Shown here in pieces: positions 12,552 to 24,948 of a DNA stretch of 64,000 bases (position 1 is the first letter of the stretch; the number at the start of each line of letters is the position of its first letter). The notes beneath the pieces are model-generated. The model saw nothing but the letters and a program-made list of their open reading frames with translations. It made no database searches and was not told the DNA's origin. The DNA is from Xanthostigma xanthostigma. Lineage: Eukaryota > Arthropoda > Insecta > Raphidioptera > Raphidiidae. The translations under genes were made by a program, and so were the position numbers. The stretch is from positions 806,001 to 870,000 of the forward strand of contig OY754467.1 of the NCBI GenBank assembly GCA_963575645.1, read 5' to 3'.

Positions 12552-12791
12552 GTAAAATATGTTCGTTTGTTCAAAATCGTAAATCTCCGAAAGTTCTTCA
12601 CCGATTGCTATGAAATTTTGACACAACGTTGCATTCGAATACGCGCGTGTTTTTATATATCTATATTACAGATTTCACACCTGCGACAGGTAGAAGCATG
12701 CTTTTGTCGAAAAACAGCGCCATCCGTTGGACGTTAAAGCAACACGCCCAAAGCAGACTGAACCTCGGCAACGCGTGGCCGGGTACAGCTA
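12552..12791 (+). mobile_element. Candidate non-autonomous Helitron fragment
   Basis: Contains GTTCGTTTGTTCAAAATCG, GAAATTTTGACACAACGTTG and a terminal GGCAACGCGTGGCCGGGTAC hairpin-like region followed by AGCTAA (CTRR-type end). No ORF. Confidence 0.45.
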
Positions 12792-15148
12792 ATTATAAAT
12801 TATAAAATTAAAGTGTTTTAACGGTCGAATAAAACCGTGACAAGACCAATAAAATGTTATATTTTACGTGATAATGTTGTTTAAATATTAAATCCATATT
12901 TTGTACGCCCCTTCGTGTAGCAGAAACATAACACTAAATATATATGCATATTTTTTTTTTGGAAAATGTCCAAAAGATTGTGAATCGTTTATGCATAAGG
13001 CTATAAAATCACGATAAATATATTCGAAAAGTGAATTTATTAATCGTTTTTTAACTACCCCCTATAATAGCGCGTGTACAGGCATGTAAAACGCACCATT
13101 ACGCACTAGTGCGGTGTAATAAAACAAAACTGGTCGCGCTACATCTTTTCCATAGTATCACTGTTTGTCTCTCGATTGTTTTTTTTTCTTTCTATAACTC
13201 ACTACAAGCAGTCACGTTTGCTCAAAAGTGATCTGTCAAAAATGTTTGTAAATGACGTGAAAAACAGCTATTTTCTATGGGAAGTACGTGCAAAAAATAC
13301 CGTATAAACCTCTTTACGACGCGGAATGCAATCTTCTATCAAACAAAATTACAGGAATAAAATAGGGTAACTATTTTTTTAATCAGGTTCCACACAAGTG
13401 ACCATTGACCTTTGAACGGGGCTCCAAAAAAATAACACTATTTTTGTTCCAAAGATGGGACTGCAATGTTAAAGAAGAGAAGTACATATTATTCTATTCT
13501 AGAGTACATGAAGGAAACATACCGTCGTGACGTCACGAAGTACAAACAATATTATTGACTTTCTTTTATTACCTAGCATCTTTGTCTTTATTTTATAAAA
13601 TTTATTTCTAACAAAATGTGGCATGGGTGTTCGTGCCGGAAGGTGGCTTTGTCGGCACAAAAAGCAGTTGCTGACCATTTAAATATCTACGTAGATTATA
13701 GAACTCGATAAAAACATTTTTTTTTATTTCGATTAAAAAACGTTTAATTATGAGATTATTTTTGAAAAAATAAAATTGATAGTGTTATCAATAAGATAGT
13801 TTAAAAAAAAACGTTAAATATAGATAACGATAATTTTGAAATTTAAAATTATTTTTGAAAAAATTAAACTAATAAAGTTGATAGCGTAAAAAATAGTTTA
13901 AATTTTTGTTTTGAAAAAAATGGGTTCGTTTTTTATTCCAATTAAAAAATCAAACAACTTACGATTCAGGATCACTAAAATATTCTTCAGATTTCGTGGA
14001 AACATTTTCCATATTGTACAGTGTGTACAGTGTAACGTTGCGGCACTTTATCTGTCGGGTTAACCACTAATTATTAAGGTGTGCAGGCTCGCGGCTTATA
14101 TTTATATATATGTGAAGAATTAATCCGTTTCTTTTATTTTCTCGCGTGATAAGATTATGGAAACGATTATTAGTACAATACCATAAATTTCGAATATAAA
14201 TAATAAAATATATGAGTAACGATATAGAGTTTTGTTTATGCAAACAAATAAATGAACATCGATATTAACAAGGTCTGATTATATTATAAACTAGTCTGTG
14301 CCCGCGGCTTCTTTCCCGCGGACATCATTACGTCTAATTAGACTGATTGTTATTGGTTGAAATTTTACAATGTTTCATCGAAATTCTATGGGATTTTCAC
14401 TCGTTCGACTTTGAAAAATACCTACATTTGTATGGGAACCCTGCCTTAACGCGTGTTATAAAATGGCCTGTCCGTTGAACAGAAGAGTTTCCACCCCAAT
14501 TGTCCAGATGGCAATGCGGCGCACTCAAGCTTCGGAACTACAACGCCAGGTGGCAGTAATTAATAATTTCAGCTTCACACCTTAATCATTGTGTTTTTCA
14601 TATTTTTTTATTAATTAAAAAAAAATTCGGCAGGAATTGATAAATATTTATTTTCTACGGTGTTCAGATAAACGCTCATTTACTTCTGTAGATACCTCTG
14701 CAGTACACCGACACTAAACCTCGATCGTTCTGTCATCTAACAGAAACAAGACCAACTAAAATTACCGGCCACACTGTTCCATTAGAAATAAACTTCTATA
14801 CAGTATATTTTTTTTGGCATAGTATAGTAAGAGAAAAAATGCACATACTCAAAAACCGAAAGACGATTCTGTTATGTCCGTATTAAAACGAGATTCAGAA
14901 TGCAAGATCGCGCATAATCGGCGCTCTACTGTACGTAATATATGGCGAGTGAATACATTACGGGTAGACCGTGTCGTGATAAGAAATCATTAGACTTGAA
15001 CTTAACCTAAACTGTAACATCCTGTTGACATTTCCTTTAAATGTTAAATGTGAGGCACGTTAATACGTTATATGATTCCCTTATTCGAAAAATAGAGCAA
15101 TATGTGTTACAAAACATCGCGATTTATTTATTGAAAGGTCGTATATAG
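12792..15148. other. Gene-free region
   Basis: A short block at 13085-13150 (CATTACGCACTAGTGCGGT, AAAACTGGTCGCGCT) is repeated from 2890-2935. 14291-14330 (TGCCCGCGGCTTC) resembles a repeat tail. No genes recognised. Confidence 0.55.
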
Positions 15149-15422
15149 CATAGTTTCTCAACCGGTGGTCCTCGGACCACTAGTGATCCGCCGAGATTTT
15201 TGGGATGTTGTTTTTGACGGATTTTTAAACTATATTTTTTGTTAGTGTCTGTTTTAATATACTTAAATATTGTTATATCAGTATACGGTGTTGCAAAATT
15301 AATTGTTTTGAATAAAAAATCAATTATATAAATATTTATTACTTTAATCCAATGTTGATGATCCGCAAAATATTTTTGAATTTTTTGGTGGTCCGCGGAT
15401 GTAAAAAGGTTAAGAAACTATG
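15149..15422. mobile_element. hAT-type MITE with perfect 8-bp TSD
   Basis: TIRs CATAGTTTCTCAACC and GGTTAAGAAACTATG. Flanking 8-bp duplications GTATATAG lie at 15141-15148 and 15423-15430. 274 bp, no coding capacity. Confidence 0.88.
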
Positions 15423-15571
15423 GTATATAGGGCTGGCGCATAACTCCAACGCAATATTATCGAATAGCTTGTGGATTATAGAAGCTCGAGAACAGAGATT
15501 ATTTGCGTCTAAAACCATACTGCCAATACTATGATAGCTTCAAATCTTTGATTAACGTCTGATTAGAACTC

Positions 15572-15790
15572 TTCAATAAACTATTATTTTTTCATTATTT
15601 TGATAATCATTAATAATTTTGAAAGATTTTATAAAAAGCTAATTAGAATTTAATTATTAATTATTTTTTATATTTTTTAGATCAGTTCTGAAGAAGATCC
15701 AAATCCGGATTGAAACGTTAATGTATTAATTATATTTTTTCGTTAATATATTGTCTGAAAAATTGGTCGATAATTCTATTTATTGAACTA
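15572..15790. mobile_element. One-sided relative of the 12126-12381 element
   Basis: Shares the core and right TIR (AAAAATTGGTCGATAATTCT) but lacks the left TIR. Confidence 0.65.
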
Positions 15791-16323
15791 TGATAGCTTC
15801 TCTACATTAATTAAAATGTTCTACAATTTTACAATCAAAACTCTGCCGGGAATATTTATGGTTTAGATCAGTGATGTCAAAGATAACGAGTTTATAACTT
15901 TAAAGAAGTTTCACTTCTTTCGTGAGTTTATGTGGGTGACGGTCGCACGATTTTTTTTATTTTAGCTCGTGAAATCAGACAAATCACGCCTGAAAACTGG
16001 TCAAACGCCAGACCCGTTACTTCCACCACATGGTGTATTTTAAAATTTAGCTACACTTCAGAACTCGATCTGTTATTGGGTCATTAGAGAACAATGTTAC
16101 AATCCAATGTCGAAATAAAAATCTTAAATTTTAATATGTTATCTACGGCTATCTTATACATTCAAAAACATTTCTTCCGGTAATTAGCTATTAAAAAGTG
16201 TAAAAAAACTAGTGATTTTTTTTAAGTTGAAATTTGGTGAATGGTTATATTAGTGAATTTTATTTAAAAAAATCTTGAAATTTTTGACGACGAGCTCTTC
16301 GACGAAATTGATCTGAACACTAA

Positions 16324-17006
16324 GGCCCGATTCACACTATAGTGCCGGTCACGGTTCGCTCTCGGTCCAGTAAAATCTTACTGTATCCACACTATCATCT
16401 GGGTTCGATCACGGTTCAATCTCGATTTGCAAGAAGTCGGATGCATTTCCTTTGCAATACAATCATATATATTAATACGCTATGGTTAAAGATGTTTGCC
16501 TCCCTTTTTAGAAAAAATCACAATTTCTCCACATAAATTATATATCATTTTACAGATAATTGCTTGCTCTACTGACATCGACAACTAAAAAAATTATTAT
16601 TGCTTTTGTTTTTGTAAATTAATTAAAATACAGCAATGCTGAACAACGTCTGCCATCTGACGGCTTTAATTTTGAAACAACGTCAACACTTCGATCTGTC
16701 ATCTGACCTTCATATTGTAATACCACAGACACAATACTGCATACTGCCATCTGACGGCTTCAATTTTGAAACAGCGAGCAACGCTGAACAACGTCACAGC
16801 AATGCTGCATGATGCCATCTGACGGCTTAGCTCAACGCTTTTGCTACTTGCGCCTCTATATGACAATTTTAGTAAAATTTTCTTCGATCTGTCGTCTGAG
16901 CTTCATATTGTAATACAACAAAAAGAAGAACGTTATAAGCAGTGTTTACCGAACCGAGACGGGACCGACAGCAAACCGTGACCGGCACTATAGTGTGAAT
17001 CGGGCT
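16324..17006. mobile_element. PIF/Harbinger-like TIR element with TAA TSD
   Basis: Left TIR GGCCCGATTCACACTATAGT, continuing GCCGGTCACGGTT; the right end is its complement with one terminal mismatch. TAA flanks both sides (16321-16323, 17007-17009). A GTCAGATGGCAG-box element is nested inside. Confidence 0.8.
16462..16946 (-). mobile_element. GTCAGATGGCAG-box element, copy 2, nested in a Harbinger-like element
   Basis: Reverse orientation, 5' end truncated at ACACTGCTTATAACG. It sits inside the TIR element 16324-17006, so it inserted later. Confidence 0.8.
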
Positions 17007-17191
17007 TAAAACGCACAGCTTTTTGTGTGGTTACATTATGTCGCGTGTTGTTTCAATGTCTAGGTCAAGCCGTAAAAGTAAGCCTCGTGTGGGGCTGTTT
17101 TAATACCGGTCTGTATTTACCCCTTCATTCCCCACTTCCCCTTTATTCCATACAACTGCACAATATAGGGTAGAACGCTGTAGCGAGTATA

Positions 17192-17494
17192 GTACGCGCC
17201 ACGGATCTAAAAGGTTCGGAAGTTAGTCACAAACAGCTTCGCAAAGGCACATTTTAGAGCCGTTGAGACCTCCACGAACGAAACGTGCGCTCGTCGGTGA
17301 TTGGCCGTGATCGCTCGTTGCCTTTGTCACTTGTCGCTTTCCTGATTTAAAGTACAGTCGAGTACGCTATTGTCAAGTTGTTATTGCTATGTAAGTTTTG
17401 TTGAGTTACGAGTTTGTAGTTTTTCAACAGACTGTACAAGCGCAAGCCCGCATTCGCATCTAACTTCCGAGCCTTTTAGATTCGTGGCGCGTAC
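17192..17494. mobile_element. TIR element GTACGCGCCACGGATC, copy 1
   Basis: ~33-bp inverted ends (TACGCGCCACGGATCTAAAA and complement). The interior holds GGTGATTGGCCGTGATCGC. Matches 58895-59201. Confidence 0.8.
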
Positions 17495-18407
17495 TTATAA
17501 TATCGAAAATGTTTATCAAAAAAGAGGTTATTTGATGTAAACCTATACTACCGTTTTATCAGTAACCAATAATAAAAAAGTGTTATATGAAATAAATTAT
17601 AAATTATTTCGTCTTCAAATGTTACACCCTATAATTTATTTCGTATGTGTCTAACAGAGATAGATAGATAATTAGATATAGTTCAAACATGGTTGACAGC
17701 TTGTTTGACAGTTATCTAAAACAGTCAAACTTTCGAAAAATCAGTTTCTTATATAGCCAAATTGGATTTAATTTTAATTAAAAAGTGTCATGATTGTGTT
17801 AAAAATCACATTTTTAATAACTGAAATACATAAAATCAGACGTTAATAAGGAATTTAATTACTTGAAAACTACACGTCCAACATTAAAAAAAACCATGAG
17901 CCTTACTTCTTTAGAGTAATGAACCCGTTTCATTGATGCGTTATAAGCGATTTTGTCTTGTAGTCACAGATTTACATTCCTTTTATAACGCGCGCGGTGT
18001 CCCAGCACTAATAACTTCCACACCCTGTCTTTAAAGTTTCAGGTGACATCGAGTTCTACAATAAAAATTCTAGTGCAAGTGAAAATAGATACGATTGCAA
18101 AACTAATGAAAAAATATCAATTAATAGATCACTACAATCTACAATCACTTGAAAACAAGGTGTGCTTACTAAGTGAGTCATTCAACAAGAAGCTGTGCTG
18201 TGTTTCCGCAAGGAAAGCCAATAATTTATCTATTAAAAAAAAAATAGTTTATTTCGATCACAGTGGACTACAAACTTTATCGAAAGTTATCCAATGTAAT
18301 TAATTCATAAGTAGCTTTAGTATGTCCCTAGATCAGTGGTCACTAATCGGCGGCCTACGGGTCGCATATTCGAACCATCGACACATTTTGTATAGACCTC
18401 AAGTAAA
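17495..18407. other. Gene-free region
   Basis: No supported gene; an 86-codon frame at 18043-18303 is Lys/Ile/Asn-rich and unassigned. 18334-18380 (CAGTGGTCACTAATCGG) looks like one end of a hAT-type element truncated by Helitron-like copy H2. Confidence 0.45.
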
Positions 18408-19148
18408 TCTATACTAATATATTATAAAGCTGAAGAGTTTGTTTATTTGTTTGGTTGGACGCGCTAATCTCAGAAACTACTAGTTCGAATTGAAAAACAT
18501 TTTTTTTTGTTGGATAGCCCATTTATCGAGGAAGGCTATAGGCTATATAATATCACGCTACGACCAATTGGAGCGGAACATCAATGAAAAATATTGCAAG
18601 ATGTATCACAAAATTAGTCCGTCCGACAAATATTATCAGGTGAAACGCCTTCTAAATATTGCAATATTAGCGCGTCACGTTCACAAGCCCGGATAGCTCA
18701 GTCGGTAGAGCGTAAGACTCTTAATGCCAGGGTCTTGGGTTCAAGCCCCACGTCGCCGAATATATTTTTATTTTTTTTATTTTCTACATTGCTTTCTTCT
18801 AAGGCTTACATTTCAATTTTTTTAAATTTTTATAACGACTAATTAAAATTAAATAAATCAAATTAATAGCTCATTTAAAAACTGTTACAATTATAGGTAC
18901 CTATATAAATATAATTTTCCTACAGTGTTTTCAATTAAATATTTATTATATTAAAAGAAATTTATTACTTAAAAAAGTATATAAATACTGCTTTTTAAAG
19001 ACAAAAACTTTTGAACGGTAACTCCGATCATTATGAAGTTTGGGCACAACATTCATCTCGGTAAACTAAGATGAATGTGCGTACTCATGTCCCTTCCTTC
19101 TCCATTCGTTCTTTTGCACCCGGGTGAAACCGGGCTGGACCGCTATAG
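18408..19148 (+). mobile_element. Helitron-like element with tRNA relic, copy H2
   Basis: Begins TCTATACTAATATATTATA after AAA and ends CACCCGGGTGAAACCGGG, then CTGGACCGCTATAG. It carries the tRNA-like segment 18687-18759. The ORF across its left part is a reading of the repeat. Confidence 0.65.
18687..18759 (+). pseudogene. tRNA-Lys(CTT)-like segment
   Basis: 73 nt with GATAGCTCAGTCGGTAGAGC (D arm and A box), anticodon loop CTCTTAA (anticodon CTT) and GGGTTCAAGCCCCAC (B box). The anticodon and acceptor stems have several mismatches, so this is most likely a tRNA pseudogene carried by the mobile element; the Pol III promoter boxes look intact. Confidence 0.6.
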
Positions 19149-19385
19149 TATTTTATAAAAATCGCGATTGTTTTTCTGTCAATTCATTCCGTGTGATTGT
19201 TGTCGTGTATATATTATTAAAATCGTGCATCTATTTATGTTCAAAAATATACATACAATAAATAGTTATAATCACGGAAGGTCAAATTTAATTGGCAAAT
19301 GGCGGACTTTAAATTATGTTATAGTCGAACAAGAGTTTAAGGGACCACGATCTCTTTTTCGCTTATGGAGGTTTCTAGCTTCAGG

Positions 19386-19656
19386 AGTACGCACATTCAT
19401 CTTAGTTTACCGAGATGAATGTTGTGTCCAAATTTCATGATGATCGGAGTTACCGTTCAAAAGTTTTTGTCGGACGGACAAATTTTGAGCTACATTTTTC
19501 ATTGATCCTATTGGTCGTAGCGTGATATTATATAGCCTTCCTCGATAAATGGGCTAGCCAACAAAAAAAAATTTTTCAATTCGAACCAGTAGTTCCTGAG
19601 ATTAGCGCGTTCAACCAAACAAACAAACTCTTCAGCTTAATATATTGGTATATAGC
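19386..19656 (-). mobile_element. Helitron-like element, copy H3, without tRNA segment
   Basis: Shares the 5' half (AACTACTGGTTCGAATTG, CCTATAGG-type region) and 3' half (AACTTTTGAACGGTAACTCC) with the other copies, but the two halves join directly at GTCCGTCCGAC. The left end is truncated. Confidence 0.65.
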
Positions 19657-21635
19657 ATATATCTATTAAAATTAACTATATGAATCATTGCCTATCTACT
19701 CAATGTGCGGTGAGTGAACGCAACAAAGCGTATCGAAAATATATCTGCGTCTCTTTCTTCGATGTAATTCCCTGATTTCTCCGACGATATGATTGGTTGA
19801 TGTACTTGCATTCAATCTGAATAAAGTATCTCTGTTTTAAAAACTTTGTCTTTTTCTATGACGTTAACATGGACCTACCCAGCTTTTGGCTCAGGAGGGG
19901 CAAATTAGAAATTTCTTAAGCCGGGTCTCCCGTGCTTGTTTTGCCCTCCTGGGTACGCCAGTGCTTACGGCGTAAAAAAAGACAGAAGTATATGTTTAAT
20001 TGCACCCTAATGGTTCGATTGCGATTTTATTCCAATGCTCAGTATAGAATAAAAGTATATGATTTTGTATAAGTTTCACTTCTGCAGTTGTACCTTGCAA
20101 CGGAGGCTGAGGTTTCGAGCGTTCAGTGAACGCATCTGTTTTATTTTTTTTTTCCGTCGCGGAAGCGGATAATAGCTTTGTTTTCGTAACGTTTTACTCG
20201 GACATCTCCGTGTAATAAAACAATTGACTGTTTTCAAACACACGTTGCATAATATGGGATAATGATTACTTACAATATTTTTTTTTATAATTTAATTGTT
20301 CTTGTATTTTATTGCAGCACGGTTGGGAAAAGACCTTGGCAAAGTTGCAGTCGATTTAACGGGATTTTCTTTGAACTATTATTTAAATATTCCATTGTTA
20401 CTGTGTCACATGATCTTGTGCACGAAGCCTACTAGCGCCGCTAGTGGGTAATAGAGAATTATTGAACTCGCTTTTTGTGGAAATCGCGACATGTTTCTAT
20501 GGTGATAAGTCAAAAACTTTAGTTGACCATGATGTGCCAAAAAAAATGTAATAAGGAAAATTGATGTTAATTTGTTTACACTGACAGCGGAACGTTAAAT
20601 TAGGGCGCCAACGGTCTTTATTTTACTTAAATCGCCATCAGCGCAACAGCCCGGAACACAACAAGCATTTCCAGATCGCTTAGTTTTCCTATGTTTTCTT
20701 TGTAATTAAAAAACTTCATAAAACTATAACTATTTTCACTTTTTAATAAACATTGCTCACTGACATATGGAAAATTTGTGGTTGAAGTTTCCCCTAGTGC
20801 TCACCACAAACGCTCGCATCGAAAAATTTGTAACTCCGCCTCCCTGCACATAACCCATAAAGAAGGAAAGTTTGTAATTATGTTTATTTTTCGCGAGTAA
20901 ATCTTTCACTGCTTAAAAAGCTTACACAAGCTATATAGGAATTGACCCAGACGAATCCGGGCCGGAAATTCATACGTGTAATCTGATAATGTGTAAACTT
21001 ACACGTTTTGTTAAAAATGTAGGTTTGTTAAATATTTTTTTTAATTAATTATATTACGAGTTTGTTTTGTAAAATCTGATAATAGATACAATTAGTAATT
21101 CGTTATTTTGTTCAACTGATTAAATAGGTAGTCATTATTTACATAATTATAAAAAAAATGTTTATTACCTATAATTTTGCGAAATCATCAATTTCTATAT
21201 ATCAACATATTTGAATATTTATCTTTTATATTCGTTTGACGTAGAAATAGATTACAAAACCACAAAAACGGCAAATATTTTTTTATCAGCAAAATAATAA
21301 CTCACCTTGCTCGCGTTTCAGACATAATTTTATTGTTTATCACAAAATAAATATTATAACAATTTAAATAATCCAGTCAGGTACACAAGTAATATATACG
21401 TTTAAACTTAAAAAAAAAATCACTTCGCGAAAAATGTTCTATTCATTTTTGAACAAATAATAATCTGATAGTCACTCATTTCTTATCAACAATTGAAAAT
21501 TTCAACGGAACTCGTGGAGTTTTCAACAATAGTCACGTGCTTTTTGCCGTTTAGAAATCTCTTAGTCGACATGTTTTTGTTAGACCGGAGTTTCACGGCA
21601 TACTAAAAGTCCGTAACTACCCCTCGAAGCTCGAA
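19657..21635. other. Gene-free region
   Basis: Repeat-tail-like words (GAGGGGCAAATTAG ... GCCCTCCTGGGTACGCC) at ~19890-19960. Otherwise AT-rich with no gene recognised. Confidence 0.5.
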
Positions 21636-21850
21636 GCTTCACCGTTATATATACAAACCCTCGTGGCGCTTAAGTACACTCAAGCTAAAAAACGTCACGT
21701 TGTCGACGTTTACCGACCGTGTACACTCAACGCACTAAATTATTCAATGCGACACTGTTTCTCATTTCAGCACGTTTGATATCGCGTATGATATCAAAAC
21801 TGCCGCGTGCGTGTTTTGTTTTGTTTGGCGACTGTTTTTCTCCGACTCTA
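21636..21850 (+). promoter_or_regulatory. Possible promoter and non-coding first exon
   Basis: A TATA-like TTATATATAC at ~21646 precedes TACACTCAAG by about 30 bp, then a GC-richer stretch with the palindrome TTTGATATC-GCGTAT-GATATCAAA (~21776) and a consensus-like donor AAG|GTAAGTGTCG at 21851. No ORF and no downstream exon assigned; could equally be a repeat end. Confidence 0.25.
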
Positions 21851-22473
21851 AGGTAAGTGTCGCGAAACATTTGATTCTGTATTTTAAAATCGAATTGTGA
21901 ATTGTTCTACAGCCGGCAGACGGCAGTCTTAAACAGGCGGCCTACGAGCTCTCCTTGCGCGCGAATAAACGCTCATGATAGGGCCCCATCGACAATGGGG
22001 CGAGCGGGGCGGTGCCCCGGGGCCTCCAACATAAAGAAGCCTCTTTTCGTTGCCTACTTTTTGTGGGGGTTCGAAGGTGTCCACACTCGTTTTTTTTTCT
22101 TTTTGGAGCCCTTCCACAAATTACCTTTAGAATAGGGAATATGCATGTGGTTTAAATTTACATGATTTTTTTCCAAGAATCTTTATTGTCCGGACATTAT
22201 GCCCAAACAGTTATTTTACTATTTAGTTCGCTTTTAATTGTAAAAAAATATTAATTAAAAAGTGCAAAAAAAGCGAGGGAAATTCAATTTTGCGAAACGC
22301 ATCACTATTGGTCGAAACAAAACGTGACGTCACATGGCACGTCACGTCATCTGATTTCTCGGCGTCGCTAATAGTGTTTGAGTGACAAATAGTTTTTATT
22401 TGTATTCCTGTAGTGTTTTAAATTAGCTAGTGCAATTTTAGTGTTTTTGTGAAATTAGGAATCATCTAGGACG

Positions 22474-22569
22474 ATGACTGAAAGTGGTTTTGTCAAAGCA
22501 CAATCGGACAATCTACCGAAAATAGATGCATTCATGATGACAGAATATTTTGCCACAAATCCATCTCTT
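22474..22569 (+). pseudogene. N-terminal fragment of a transposon-type protein (SGFVKA..NLPKID)
   Basis: From ATG the frame reads MTESGFVKAQSDNLPKIDAF then MMTEYFATNP. I associate the SGFVKA..LPKID.FM start with insect proteins having SWIM-like and YqaJ-like nuclease domains that spread as mobile genes; this is recollection, not a search. The rest of the frame is not protein-like. GC-rich blocks at ~21960-22030 and ~22880-22930 (GGGGCGGTGCCCCGGGGCC; TTGCCCCGGGG) may be its flanks. Confidence 0.35.
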
Positions 22570-23632
22570 CTCATTACTTTACACCATAGTTTTCGTGTTT
22601 TTGCATCTCTTGGAACCAAAAAAAACATTTTATCGGGTGTACTTCTAATAGTATTTATGCACTTTGATACAAGGCAATACCTATAAAATGGTTTTTTACC
22701 TTTTTCCATCGTCTGAATGGCTATTGTTATAATGATGTAAAAAGTGAATTAAAAATATTAAAAAAATGCATGCATATACCCTTACAAAAAATCCATTGAA
22801 AAAAAAATTGTATTTATCTTATGTCATAGTTTTGAACATAATAATAAGTAATGGCATTTTTTTAAGTACTTTTTAAATTCTACGTACGGGGCCTCAATTT
22901 TACTTCTTGCCCCGGGGATTACTACGGCCCTGGCTCGTGATATCTGTTGTTGAGCGTCTATAATCTCAAATATTTTCTTGGGCACGATAAAAGTGACACC
23001 AAAAAGAATGGATGTAAAAATGTCTTGAAATCGGTGCCGTACCGTGTTTTCTTTATTACAAACCTCCAGTTGCACCATTGTTTGAGAGTCACTGTTTCGA
23101 AGAAAAGTCAACGGTTGGAGGTTTATTGATCGCAATGCAGAACTGTGTGGCTCGTTTATTGCCGGTATTGGAACCCAATTTTTTTTTTTAATATTTAATA
23201 AGTTCGTATTTTGTATTGGACTTTTGCAATATCCTAAGAAGAACTGATTTTTTTTGCAGACCTATTTTTCGTATAAATAAAATAAACTTTCTAAGAACCG
23301 AAAGCAATATCGGTATTTTGAGGTTTATAGTTTAAAAAAAATAATTGTATATTTTGAAACACTATCGATTCAAAATTAACCCTAAAAATTATTATTTTAG
23401 TTGTACATTGGTGTCGTTTGCGATCCTCTAAATTGCAGGAATATTTTAACGTTTACATTTTTTTTATGAATAGATATGTTTTCACCTCTATTGTAAAAAA
23501 AAAACATTTACACATAATACTGGTCGTCGTGCGATCGGAATCACTCCTGCTTAAAGAAGTTTCACTTCAAAAATAATCTGTCAAATAATATGACAACGTA
23601 ATAGCCACCATTAGACACAATTCATATTAAAC

Positions 23633-23648
23633 GGGGGGGGGGGGGGGG
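23633..23648 (+). repeat. Homopolymer of 16 G
   Basis: An uninterrupted G16 run in AT-rich DNA, potentially quadruplex-forming and prone to length error. Confidence 0.9.
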
Positions 23649-23787
23649 CTGCTGAAAAAAGGCACCGTCTTTGAAATCCCCATAGAGATATAAGTACTAG
23701 AGCTAGCGGGTATATATGCTTGCCATAAGTGAAAGTGTCTGCCGTTCAGAGAGAGAACGCTGCAAACGTTCCGTATCATTATACATA

Positions 23788-24634
23788 TACAGATTGTATC
23801 AAATCAAAACGGTCCATAGAACATTCTGTGTGTAAGACAGAGACGATATTATATAAAGCACTAAAGCAGTAAGTAAGAATGAGATAAATGATCGCTAATA
23901 GTTACTGTGGTTATACAATCTGATAGTATCGTCTTTGTTTTCTACAGTAAAAATCACAATTTTATCAAATGTCAGTATTCACTAGTGAAATTATTGATAA
24001 AATGGCTATTTATACTGTTCGGGAAAAAATCCAAATAATCAAATGGTTTTATGGTGGCAATTCAACCGCCGACATAATAAATTTATTTGTAGCTGCCTTT
24101 GAAAACAGACTGTCTCCGTCTAAAATAACAATTCGCAGTATCATACGAGAATTTGAATCAAATGGTTGCCTATCTCCGAAAAAATTTTTTTTTATGGGGA
24201 TTTGTAAAATCCAAAATTTATGGCTTTCAAGAAAATAGAGCTAATAATTTGAACGAATTGAAAATACAGATTTCCAATGCATGTCAGTCCGTTGACCATG
24301 AGGTGTCAGCCAATGTGAGGGAAAATATTTATAATCGATTAGGATATTGTTTGGCAGAACGTGGAGGTCTTTTTGAACATTTAATAAATTAATTATTAAA
24401 AGTATTGTTAAAACTTTTGTACCAGATATAAATAATAATACGAATTAATATTACAGTTTAGTTGTTTTAATTGATAAATTGGTAAAAAGATTTACAGTGT
24501 ACGAAATTATTTATTTACGTAACCACAGTAACTATTAGCGAACATTTATCTCATTCTTACTTACTGCTTTATATATCGTCTCTGTCTTACACACAGAATG
24601 TTCTATGGGCGGTTTTGGTTTGATACAATCTGTA
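23788..24634 (+). mobile_element. Mariner/IS630-type element M1, internally deleted
   Basis: TIRs of more than 100 bp (TACAGATTGTATCAAATCAA ... and complement; subterminal AAGCAGTAAGTAAGAATGAG and complement) flanked by TA. Encodes a transposase remnant at 23969-24392. Confidence 0.85.
23969..24392 (+). pseudogene. Transposase remnant: HTH N-domain and C-terminal tail, core deleted
   Basis: Starting at ATG, the frame reads YTVREKIQIIKWFYGGNSTA ... SPSKITIRSIIREFESNGC, a helix-turn-helix of the DUF4817 kind. At ~24180 an A/T homopolymer marks a frame change to FFLWGFVKSKIYGF ... NLNELKIQISNAC ... NRLGYCLAERGGLFEHLIN, the usual end of arthropod mariner-like transposases. The DDE catalytic core between is missing, so it cannot cut DNA. 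Confidence 0.8.
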
Positions 24635-24948
24635 TATTATGTTTACTCAATTCAGCATTGTTTTGTATCATTAGTAACCATGAAGATAACTTTTCTCTCT
24701 CTGAATAGCAGACACTTTCATGGCTCACTCGCGTACTCTAGTATAACATCTCTATGGATAAAATCCCCCTTAACAACAGTAAAGTCAGCCTTTCAGCGAG
24801 AAAATGGACTATTATGTCTAGTGGCTTTCCATGTCAACATTTATGATAAAGTTCTTGGCAGTTCAGAAGAAATTGTTCATACCTATATAGCGTTCAAAAT
24901 ACAAAGAAGTCTGTCTAATCAACACATATGGGATCATCGTTCCATCAA

